A stretch of 64,000 bases of DNA. Source: Owenia fusiformis (Eukaryota > Annelida > Polychaeta > Sabellida > Oweniidae). A program made the position numbers and the translations under genes. The notes under the pieces are model-generated. The model worked only from the letters and a program-made list of their open reading frames with translations. It was not told the origin of the DNA and ran no database searches. The first letter of the stretch is position 1, and every line of letters starts with the position of its first letter. Shown piece by piece: positions 1-10,800 of the stretch. The stretch covers positions 26,238,684 through 26,302,683 of the forward strand of contig CAIIXF020000012.1 of the NCBI GenBank assembly GCA_903813345.2. The letters run 5' to 3'.

Positions 1-762
1 AATTCTTTTTGAAGGGTGTCCTGAGATTCCAAAATTAAGAAATAATTGTACTTATTTGATAAATTGATTTTAAAGTTTTATAAATTGAATTTTCTTTATT
101 TTATTAAATAATATTCTTTGTTTTTTGAAGATTTTTTTACAAAGCAAAACATTATTTTTCATTCTAGATACAATAACATGCATATTGGCATACTTTGTTT
201 TAATATAAGATTGTTATAACTCCAAGTTTTGCAAGTCACATGACCAATTCTTAGAGAGCTGATTGGTTGAAACAGTTGATATCAGATATGACAATTTGAA
301 ATTAGAAATAAGCTGTTATTCCAGTGGGAAATTGTATCAACTCCATTTCCATAGTTTTAAAAAAGGATCTTGTAAATTGTTTCAAGGTATGATATTTCAT
401 ATAAGATATCTCTAGGGTGAGACCAGGTGACATACAAAAAATCAAGTTTCACATAGCAATACTAAGTAAGATACAGACCTCTAAACTTTCAAACCTTGAT
501 TTCTCAGTTCCGTAAAAATGTGAGATAGTACAAAGTTATTCTCATGCGACGATATGTATTTAATATTTGAATGGGTAAAGATGCAACAAACCTTTAGAAA
601 CCCTAGCCAAACTCTAACTCTAAACTCTAGTCTAATATTTGAATCAGTAAAATTTTAGATACAGCAAAAAAGAAGCTCGAGCCAAACTCTTACCGTATTT
701 GAAAAACTGGTATATTTGAATAGGTAAAATATATGATGCAACACGTGTTTTACGAACTTTAC
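1..762 (-). other. Intron 1 of DEG/ENaC paralogue 1 (partial)
   Basis: This AT-rich stretch has no supportable exon. It lies immediately downstream, on the minus strand, of the GT donor that ends the paralogue 1 N-terminal exon at 763, so it is the start of that gene's first intron. By analogy with the two complete paralogues, whose first introns are 3.4 and 8.8 kb, the TM1 exon should lie beyond the left edge. Confidence 0.75.
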
Positions 763-1052
763 CTTCTAATAAAAAACGGAGTATTTTCCCCTATTTGTCG
801 AACACCATGCACGGTTGTCGTGGAGCTGAAATCCTTCAAAAGCCTTCTCCAATGACCATTCTTAACTTTCTTTGATGGTTCAAAATCAAACCGTTGTCCT
901 GATTGAAAGTCTTTGTGCGCACTCTCCACGACTCCCGTAACGTCTCTATTAGCAAATCCAGCCATGTCTCCTTTGGTTTGATCTATGTCGATTATTTCAC
1001 CATCATGTTGCACGATTTGATAATATTTGCAATGTTCAGCTCGTTCTTTCAT
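763..1052 (-). CDS. DEG/ENaC (ASIC-like) channel paralogue 1, N-terminal exon only
   Basis: This is the first coding exon of a third tandem DEG/ENaC channel gene; the rest lies off the left edge. It starts at ATG (1050-1052) and encodes 96 residues plus two bases of an Arg codon, ending at an AG|GTAAAG donor. It is the cytoplasmic N-terminus. Its last third is nearly identical to paralogues 2 and 3: a GHW motif, then DFSSTTTVHGVRQIGEN, containing the His-Gly gating motif expected before TM1 in DEG/ENaC channels. The first 60 residues have diverged. The exon ends in the same phase (2) as its paralogues. Membership of the family is clear. Whether the remaining exons exist, and whether they carry the large insert seen in paralogues 2 and 3, cannot be seen here. 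Confidence 0.87.
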
Positions 1053-2608
1053 TCAGCTGGTCCGGATGAGATTATATGATCACTCTGCACTGCCATCATA
1101 AAATATTTACGATTCTCTGATTGGTCGTCTAAGTTATACATGTGATCCTTGCCATGTGATTCAGAGCTAAGAATGAGTAATCCTCGCCCAAAGGTATGGC
1201 GTCGTTTAATGGTTGTATTTGCCAAAATCGCGTTTCCTGGCTGTTGGAGTCTTTGAAAAAGGCAAACCTCAAAGTGAGGTGTGCCACGTTTCTCTTATTT
1301 GAAAAGATGGTCCACGAATACTGGTCAAAATAAGTGTATTACTAGTATTTAATAGAGCTATCTAGATCATAAATAAAACTAGAATGTGCTTAATACATTG
1401 AATAAGTTTGAAATTATTAAGATAAAATAAAATGACAAATTAGAATGCACGTTGGCAGGCGATTTGATGTTTAGGTTTAAATAGTATTTAACCAAATTTA
1501 TTACTCATGATGTTTTGCATTCTGTGTTACTACATGTACCCTCAGTTGATTTCAAACAGCCAGCATACAAAATAAATTGTATCGAAACAATAATATTTTA
1601 TAATTGCAATCATGTATGCGTGTAATAATACTAAATTAATTATTTGATTTATATATAAATATACAAAATTAGATTTTTGAATGACCCCCTAAATATTGTA
1701 AAGTCATTTGTGAAAACCCGAACCCAAAGCTACTCCTTTACAGGGGTTTTCCAAGGTTGTTTTTAAGGTGGGTGCGTCTACATCTAAAACAGCATCATTT
1801 TCGCCACAGCGCATAGTTCTTTCCTCCGAGTGTTCACATCAGCGCAATGAACAAACCCCCTGAAAATTGCTCAAAAGGGGAGAGATGCGGTCGCTCCTAA
1901 CACATCCCTCCCCTTTAGACGCTCATTCTATATGCTGTTGCTCATACACGTATATATAAAATATTTAGGGTTAATTCAAGCCCGGGATTCAAGCTCAGTT
2001 TGCATTATTTAGTTTATCTGATTTCACTCATGGATTAAAACTCAAAACTCAAGACCGAGATCAACTTGTTTCATTACCATTTTAGGTTCCAGCCATTTGG
2101 AGTTACATTTATTTATTAATCATACCAGTTGACAAACACAAGTTTATTAATTCTTGAAATATTGTGCTATGCTCATTCAAAAATGGGGCGGGATGTCAGA
2201 TTTTACTCAAGGGTAAGAACCCCATCTATTATTAACCATAAAGTCAAATTTTAACTGCAAATGATCACAAAAGAAATATTATTATTCAAAACATGTGAAA
2301 TATATTTGGAATCTTGTAAGTCACGGATGTTTTCATCAAAGGTAAAATTATCATCCAGGCTTTACTTTGGTTGAGTTTGTTTGTGTTGTATCTCAAGCGA
2401 CCCCTATCAATAGGAGCAGTTTTTTGGAGTAACAATGTCAGAAAAAGGAAAGACCGGCAAGTAGTGACACCTAGGCCAATGAGTGCATGGCCTGCTAAGT
2501 CTAATGAGCTGGAGTAGTATATATATATATATATACCCCATGCACTGGGTTCAATGTAATATTGCTATCCAAATGTGGAAAATTCACAATATCAACATTA
2601 ATTAGAGG

Positions 2609-2721
2609 TTATGTCACTATCGTGGCATATATGCCCGAGGTCTCAGTGATATATGGCCCGACCTTGGGAGGGACATTGATCTCTGAGAACCGAGGGCATA
2701 TGTGCCACGATAGTGACATAA
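2609..2721. repeat. Foldback hairpin
   Basis: Arms of about 40 bp, beginning TTATGTCACTATCGTGGC and ending in its near-perfect reverse complement, flank a short loop that includes ATGGCCCGACCTT. The whole unit could fold as one hairpin. It looks like a short non-autonomous foldback element; the family is not recognised. Confidence 0.8.
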
Positions 2722-2725
2722 ACGA

Positions 2726-2979
2726 TTTATAACATACCTATGATGATGTAGACTGGTCAGCGAGTACCGTTTTCTTAAAGAATTGACAAACAAATGGTTT
2801 GAAAATGATTGAAATGAGTTTAGAAAAATTGCTCGCGCAGTTTTATCTTCGATTGATTGGTTATGACGTCAGCGCCTTGACCAATCAGAAAGTTAGCGGG
2901 CGAGGGCTTTTCAAAACTTATATTGGCCCGCTGTCTTGTGTACACTTTGCACTATACATCATCATAGGTATGTTATAAA
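2726..2979. repeat. Inverted-repeat element with CCAAT and CRE sites inside
   Basis: Terminal inverted repeats of about 25 bp (TAACATACCTATGATGATG and its complement) bound about 250 bp. The interior has two inverted CCAAT-type sites (GATTGGTTATGACGTCAG and TGACCAATCAG) and a TGACGTCA palindrome. It looks like a MITE, placed directly beside the previous hairpin. Confidence 0.7.
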
Positions 2980-2999
2980 GTCATTTATTATATACCCAA

Positions 3000-3202
3000 T
3001 ACTGTATAAGTGGTAATTTTGCCTAATCATTTAATTTGCCTATTTCCTAATTTTTGCCAGGTTCGGAAAATTAAATGTCGGAAATATTGTCTTTATAATG
3101 TTATCCAATGGAACGTTTCTTAGGAAAATTAAAATTAGGAAAATGATGAAATTTGACCATTCGGAAAATTAACCACTCGGATTAAATACCACTTATACAG
3201 TA
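3000..3202. mobile_element. Short MITE with TACTGTATAAGTGG ends
   Basis: The left end TACTGTATAAGTGGTA is repeated in inverse at the right end (TACCACTTATACAGTA). The internal 170 bp is AT-rich and contains repeated CGGAAAATTAA pieces in both orientations. No coding capacity. A TA target duplication is possible but cannot be told apart from the terminus. Confidence 0.7.
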
Positions 3203-3289
3203 TGTAACACTAATCCTGATTGGTCAATACCTAGTCACGTGTTCCGAAATAGATTTACTATTTCCCTCGGAAAGTTACATTCCCTAAAA

Positions 3290-3339
3290 TGTGACGTCAG
3301 CGGGAATATACATTTGAACTATTGCCCGCTGACGTCACA
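3290..3339. repeat. Palindrome built on two CRE sites
   Basis: TGTGACGTCAGCGGG and its exact reverse complement are separated by about 20 bp, so each arm has a full CREB/ATF palindrome (TGACGTCA). A second short hairpin, GTCTGCGCA/TGCGCAGAC, lies about 30 bp further on. No transcript is evident; this may be part of another foldback repeat. Confidence 0.6.
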
Positions 3340-3721
3340 ATTACAAGTTCTATTACCCTTGGAAACGTCTGCGCATCATCACTGCGCAGACGAAAAACAG
3401 AAAAATGGAGGATGAGCACAAACACAAATCAACTCCATTCACCATGACAGACGTGCGTTAACGATACAATATAAGCAACGTGTATAAAGTTCCCTAAGCT
3501 CAATACGTCTGTGTAATTTCAAGTGTTATGATAATCTATTCCGCGTGTTAAACGCGATTGAATTTGTCAAGTGAGAGTCTCAGAGGCAAAAATTTCTGTT
3601 GAGCATCTGATGACGTCACAGCTTATAATGCTAACAATGGACCCGGGGAGGGGGCTTTCTAAACCTTTTTGGCCTTCGCAGAGGAAACGGGACAAGAGTC
3701 AGTATAGGGTATATAATAAAA

Positions 3722-3890
3722 CAAATAGTGACTGCCTAATTTCGAGCAATAGTGTAAATGATTTCCCCTTGGGAATATCCTCTACAATGTACTATTCCCT
3801 CAGCCTGCGGCTTCGGGAATAGTACATTGTAGAGGATATTCCCTCGAGGAAATAATTTACACTATTGCCCTCAATGGCAGTCACTATTTG
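3722..3890. repeat. Near-perfect foldback of about 170 bp
   Basis: CAAATAGTGACTGCC at the left is mirrored as GGCAGTCACTATTTG at the right, and almost all intervening sequence pairs, closing on the loop CAGCCTGCGGCT. It belongs to the same structural class as the palindromes at 30.7, 39.0, 57.5 and 62.4 kb, although the arm sequences differ. Confidence 0.85.
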
Positions 3891-4565
3891 TATACTATTG
3901 CATCATCTAACCAACACTATCATACTAGTCTTAATCAATCATGTCAATCAGAAGGTTAAACATGTTAAAATAAGGCAGACTCATGTTTGATTCATTTGTG
4001 TTTTTCAACTCTAACTTGACAGGGTAAATCCCACTGACAAAAGTAGTTAGGGCTGTCTAAACATAACAGGTCTTCTATATACCAACTGTCATATAAAAGA
4101 ACTTGGCGATATGAAATTTAGTTTTATCTTTCATCATCTCTTGAAAAGTTACATTCACTAGCGGATCCAGAAGCTTACAAGGGGGGGGGGGAGCATTTCA
4201 AGTCAGAAAATATTTCCGCGCTTGTGTGTAAAATACTTTTGTGTTGACCTCCTAAAACCTAAAAGTGGGCCCAATTTTTTTCAATTTTAAGGACCATTTT
4301 TGATGATTTTATAATCAATTAAAAGATAAGGCCCCAAAAGGCCAAGTTATGCCTAAAATGCACACTACGTGAGGCCCTACTAAATGTTTGGGTCCAACCA
4401 TGGAAGGGGGGGGGGGTCCCATGCTGCTAAAATAGAAGCACAATGTGTCTCCAATTTTGTGTTAATGCATTTTGATGTAAAACTATATTTCCGAACGTAA
4501 ATAATATCAATCAAAATGCCTAAAGCCTCGCAGTAAAATTGCAGCGAAAGAAAAATATAACATAT

Positions 4566-4576
4566 TTTATTTTATT
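4566..4576 (-). promoter_or_regulatory. Candidate poly(A) signals for DEG/ENaC paralogue 2
   Basis: Two overlapping minus-strand AATAAA hexamers (TTTATTTTATT on the plus strand) lie about 280 nt downstream of the paralogue 2 stop codon. They are the first such hexamers I find past the stop. Position and orientation fit; there is no transcript evidence. Confidence 0.4.
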
Positions 4577-4853
4577 CATCGGAAAAGTTCTTTGCATACC
4601 ATAGTTCAAGCTTTGACACATTTTCGACCAAAGGAATCGTTTTTTCTATTTCTCATACTGCAGATAGCTTCAATATTTTGAGCATGGCAATTTGTATCAT
4701 GATATTATTGTTAATCCTTTTTTTATATTGCTCACTTCAATTTAATAGTATCTAATTGGATGTTTCTCCTATACTAGCTGCCGTAGCAAAACAACTTGCA
4801 CTATTTCGTGATGACATGTGACGTCATAACCTCGAGACGAGGCCCCGTTCGAT

Positions 4854-7800
4854 TCATCTTCCAGTGCAGTGTACTCTTAGCAAGTTATGTATCACAACGT
4901 CCAGTAGTTCAAAAATGGTGAGAACACTAGCACCAACAAACAGACCAAGAGATCCTCCAATGTCACCTGGAAAGTAACATCAAAACATTTAAAAACATAT
5001 TATATTTTGTTTTGGCCTCCCCCTGTTATCAATATTTGACGCAAATAAATTTGTATTATAGCCCGTTTGATGACATAACGATATGCTCTATATTAATATG
5101 GACTTACTCCAAAGAGCTGTAAGATCATACGCCTTTTGTTGTTCTATCTGTTCATAGTTTAGTTCCCTCATGAAGACATCCATTTGTAGAAAGTTCTCTC
5201 TATAAAATGAATCTCTAAGTAGAATAATTCAGTGATTTGAATTTTAACGATACTGGTATCAAATGTAAAGCGCTGATCGAGGAATTTCACATAGCAATGC
5301 AGCGGGCAGATTTGAAAATATGGTCATTCTGGATCGCAAGGCTTTTTTTAAAAAAAATGGATTGTCGTTGCTTATGTTGACATACATATAGGATAATAAC
5401 AACGCTTTCAATTGTTGACTCATTATTTGATTTTTAACAATAACGTCAGTATAAGGTATTGCAACATAAATATGTGAACTCACTTACTTTACAAAAGCAG
5501 TTCCCAGTCTATTTTTATTTTCATAATCTTTCAAAGATGCAAGTAGATCGTCGAATGCATCTCTTAGAGCACTATCCTTATTCCCGGCGACGCTTTCAAC
5601 ATTAAAGCTTTCTATGATGCTTTTATATTTTAGTTGAATCTCTGTCAACTTATCATTTAAGTTAATGTCTACAAAATCAGCATTTAAGAATATGTCCCAA
5701 TTATTGTCTATCAGGCTGGCTCTATCTGTATCATTTTTGGGGATTTTAAGCAATTTTCGAAACACATCTTTCACATAGAAACTTCCATTTTGACGCACTA
5801 TATTTACATCATCTTTTATTTTTTGATAAAATTGAACTAATGCTTTTTCTGACAGCATACTGGACCATATTTTCATGACGTCTACTTTTAATTGAACCCA
5901 TATGTCTTTAATGATACGTTCACGTGATCTCAGATCTAAGAAGAATAAATGAACTGCTTGCATTGCAGCCGATACTTCCTCTTGTAAAGCTGATTTGGCT
6001 AAAAGTGTTTTGTTTATTCCTCGTTCTGTATACTGGTTAGCTAATATTGCGATGTGCTGCAGAGTTAACAATGCTGAAGTGTTTAGTGTCATTGCAGATG
6101 TGGTCAAACTTACCAGCTGTTGATTTAATGACTCAAATTTCTTAAACAGACTTGTGTTTGAGCTACTAAAGTTGTCCATGTTTTTCTGCAGTGCCTTACT
6201 TGTAACTAGTACAGTGTCTTGCTCATACATATATAGTCTGTAATTAATGCTCCTTGCCCCGGAGGCGAATAATTCATGTGTTTCCTGTATGTGGGTCCAG
6301 TTGGCTTCATTTGTCTCCATCACAGTTGACAGAATATCAGTGAAGTTATCCAGACAATCCATATAAATTTCCAATTGTGTCCGGAGTATTGTGTAGATGT
6401 TGAGTTCACCCTCTTCAGAATGTTTGAATATATCTTTCGATATATATTCCCTATCATACCGCCGATCTGGTGAATTTTCATAGACAAACCAAGGGTCTGC
6501 GTTTCCAAAGACATTGTGAATCTTTGTCATATTATCATAACCTCTTTTGGCTAGAACTTGCTTTATAGATATCTCACGTTGTACGATCATTTGGAGAGTC
6601 TCTCTGCAGTTTGTGTTGTTTAGTGGAATCTCCAGCAAATGACTAACTGCGGCAGAAAATGAATCAATAAATGCGTAAAATCCTGTTGTTATATGTGAAA
6701 GAGAGCGTTCGTTCAATACTTCCCAAGCTCTGACGAAATCCCTGTCCATCGTGGTAAGGAGCCTGGTGAGGCCACGATTATAATGAAACCAGATCCGCCT
6801 GGATAGTTCGGAGAGAGAGGCAGACAACTCTGTGGATAACCCATGGACATGTTTAACAACACCGTGCAATACTTCTTTTATTTCATTTGTGGCTTTGTCA
6901 AAATTTTTAATCAGCAATTTGTCATCTTTCACGATATCTTGGTTTACTCTCTGCTGAGTCTCCCTTGCATTTAAGTAATGTTTCTTTATCGAAGCAGTTT
7001 TGGTATGATTTGCACTTAGATAGCTGTCAAGGTCGTGGTTTGATATTGCCGCATAAGTTATGGCAGAATCGAACTGCGTCTGTTTACATGGTATTGGGCA
7101 ATCACTTTCATCTTTCTGCTCACCAACTTTCACTAGAATAGAACAAATTTTAGAATGAATGTTTTTATATATACTAGTCAGCCATGATATGTTTGTGTAT
7201 AATGTAATAAGTAATAGATACGTTTATAAAGGCATAGAAAGTCTAGAAAATCAGATTATTACGTTTAAGGCATTTTATTATTTCAAAGTAACGTTTTTTA
7301 TATTAATGTAAGCACTAAACTATGCATGAGAACGCAAGGTGTAGGTCACTGATTTGCATACTTTTAATGGATGTATTTATTGATATTTTAATATTCTTAA
7401 ATTATTTCATATTTAAATGATAACATTGATATATACTATTTACCATTATTTGTCATGACACAATTGAAATAAGAGTAGACGTCACACAATTCCATTGGGT
7501 CTAGAAATAAATTGATTAAAATTAGTTTTTGTCAAAAGTCTACAATTTTCTGCTGCCAAGACTGACTATGTGGTCAAATGTAAAAACGTTTAGAAGATAT
7601 CGCGGTCACAACATATTTATACTGTGCATGCACATTCAGTGGACCTCTGATTGAACTATTTTTTACTAAGCAGCTATGTCCAAAGCAAACATCTATTCAT
7701 ATATACCTCCCTCTAATTATTTTACTCTCCTACAAATAAAATCTTCCATTTTTTGCTTTCTTATATACACATCAAATCGTTTTCCAAGAGTACATTTCCC

Positions 7801-10800
7801 GATGTCTAAATATGATTTGGGCGTTGCATACTGTACATTTATGATGCCTGTACTCACTTGTCTTGTGTTGGGGTACATATAGATCTCTGCACCCACATTG
7901 TTGACTTATATATCTAGCCTTGCTGTCCACATGGCAGGCAGCTATTGAATAGTCATCAAAATGGTTGAGTCGTTTAGAGTCATCGCATTCCCCATGTGGT
8001 TCCTTGAGGTTGTGAAGCTAAAATCAGAATCAAAACAGTTCAAGTTTGGTGATATGATGATAACTTGGATATACATACATGATGCTATAACCCTATGAAT
8101 ACCTTATTTGGAGTGCTCGTTTGATATGCCTTGAAACTTAGCGTTTAAGCTGGTGTTTACCTGTAGCATACGAACACCTACAAATGCCTGCATCCCAGGA
8201 GGTATTGCCTGTCCGAGATCTCCAACTAACGGGATTTCATTGTGGTCGTGAATGAGAATCTTTACACCTGCGCCACTGTTCGGACCTTTCATGTATTCAT
8301 ATTGTTCAACATTAAGTCGGAGTTTGAGACCATACGCTGAACCAGTCTGAATTGACTCAAGCGTAGGAATACCTGTAAAATGAAATATATACAAAACTAA
8401 CGGATGGCAAAATATCACCACTTTTATTTGAAAAACTACTATCGGTGTTTTATTCTTTGAGTCATATGTTTATGTGCTGCATTTAACATAAGAATTTGCA
8501 TTTATTTTGTTTGTGATATCACTTTAATCAACTCAATTATTCAATGCTTTGTCTTCAGTTATGCCAACGTCACAATACCATACCATACGATTCTATACCT
8601 TACCATATACCATACCATGCCATACTATACCATGTAATACCATACCATACCATACCATACCATACCATAAGGACTGTACCACGCCACGCCTACGACGCGG
8701 CAATATGTAAGGGTAGTAGTTAATTGTAAAGTATGATGCATTGTACGGTTATACCCATGCTACTAATAAGTAATGTCAATAGATGGCATGGAATCCAATG
8801 GGTAAATTATATTTCAGATAATTATATCCATCTCCATCGACAAAAGGGACGAGGAGATTATGAGTGCTGGTTGGCATTTCATCCAAGAATATTATTGGAT
8901 ATTACAAATAGGTAGTATGGAGTTCAGATAAACTGCAATGAGAACCTGGGTACTTTGCAAGCGTTTAAATTGTTTACCGTTTCTACCATGGTTGAATGTA
9001 TAGCAAGTGCCGTAATCCGTGAAGGTTGTCGTAATTTCATCAGGACTGCATTCTCTGCCACTCCAATGACAACTGAAATACAATATCATGAAATACATGA
9101 AGAGGATAAATTCCGAATGAAGTCAGCGAATTTACTTTTACAGGTCATACAAGTCATTTTCGATTTCAAATTAGACTATTTCCGAGGTAACTGAACATAC
9201 GTTTATTTAGATATTCTATCTCCTAAATAAATCAGGGCGAGATCACTGAGCCCATTTGGAAGTTCCAATTTATTGCCTTCGATCTATGAATGAACAAACA
9301 AAGTATATGCAAAGTTATTTGTTTTATGTTTTCCTGACTTAAGGTTGGGTTTTCTTTGCATTTTTCTGATTAATATTTAAACTTTCATATTTATAGACTA
9401 TATTTTATAATTCGAGATAATTAACGGCCGTGATGTCATTTTGCCGTTGCAACGTGATACAATAATGGTATTTCAGCAGCGTTTCAGAAATCCTTTTAAT
9501 TTGCTATCATATTTCAAATCATTAATCATTCATGTAAAGTCTGAATAGCAATTTCCAACTACTTAACAGCAGGGCTATTATAGGGATAGTTATATCATAA
9601 TTGATTTCACGATAATGAATTTAATTCGACTACATTATTCTTCCGGAATATATATACGACCTATATAGGGACATCAGCCATGATCATTTCTTTTTAAAAA
9701 GAATACAATGTATTGTTGACAACCCGTTTGTAATGTAGCATTTTTTCTCTTATTGTCAAGTTACTTTTCTATGGCAGTTAGGGGTGATCACTTCAATTCA
9801 CATTGACGAATAAATAAAAAATGATAACAATACTCTTCACATCAAAATTTATGCAATATAGAGCATTCCGTCTCAGATGGTGTTTGACTGACATAATATT
9901 ACAGATGTTCACATTAACATATATGATTAGACGCAAGAAGCTCACTCGTCTCGAACTGAAGACTTCATAGATACGGGGACATAGCCAAGTAACGTGTTCA
10001 GTGCACTAGACCGCTCCTACACATACATCAATAGTTAATACCATGATTACGGGACAGCGCCAAGCTTAGGAAATTCAGTGCACTAGACCGTTCACACACA
10101 TACATCAAGAGTTAATACCATGATTACGGGACAGCGCCAAGCTTAGCGAGTTCAGTGCACTAGACCGCTCACACACATACATCAATAGTGAATACCATTA
10201 TTAAGGGACAGCGTCAAGCTTAGCGAATTCAGTGCACTAGACCGCTCACACACATACATCAATAGTTAATACCATAATTACGGGACAGCGCCAAGCTTAG
10301 CGAGTTCAGTGCACTAGACCGCTCATACACATACATCAATAGTTAATACCATGATTACGGGACAGCGCCAAGCTTAGCGAGTTCAGTGCACTAGACCGCT
10401 CACACACATACATCAATAGTGAATACCATTATTAAGGGACAGCGCCAAGCTTAGCGAGTTCAGTACACTAAACCGCTCATACACATACCTCAATACCATA
10501 TCCTCTAACTGATGACCACCCGTCTTGAATAGATGGAGAAGTGATAGATTTCTGAACGATTGGCTAACTTCACCGGACCCATGTTCACTGTACAACTCAG
10601 TAAGGTTTTCGTACAAACCAAGCTCTTCCATCATCGTTGCCCTTGAAAATAAATATAGTATAAGTATATCGACTTAAATTCTTAAAACAGCCTGGGTCAA
10701 GTGGCTCTTGATTTTTTCTCAACGTTCGAATTGTGGCCAATATGATGCCTAATTAATTATACATCTCATACTAAGTTACCAGTGATATATACTTCCCTTA

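Larger units (their letters stand above)
1053..4853. other. Intergenic region between paralogues 1 and 2, repeat-rich
   Basis: I see no gene in these 3.8 kb. The region includes the presumed upstream region of paralogue 1, an (AT)n run near 2516-2535, four stacked inverted-repeat elements between 2.6 and 3.9 kb (listed separately), a G-run-bounded repeat piece at about 4163-4420 beginning with GCGGATCCAG, and the 3' flank of paralogue 2. Confidence 0.6.

Noticed and set aside
5488-7132. The 549-codon frame as a separate single-exon gene
   Set aside because: It starts mid-ectodomain with SDCPIPC and ends without a proper terminus at a strong donor. Flanking exons match in phase at both ends, and the paralogue repeats the arrangement exactly.
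9998-10488. Regularly spaced repeats resembling a CRISPR array
   Set aside because: The whole 77-bp unit repeats; there are no unique spacers, and the locus is inside a spliced animal gene.
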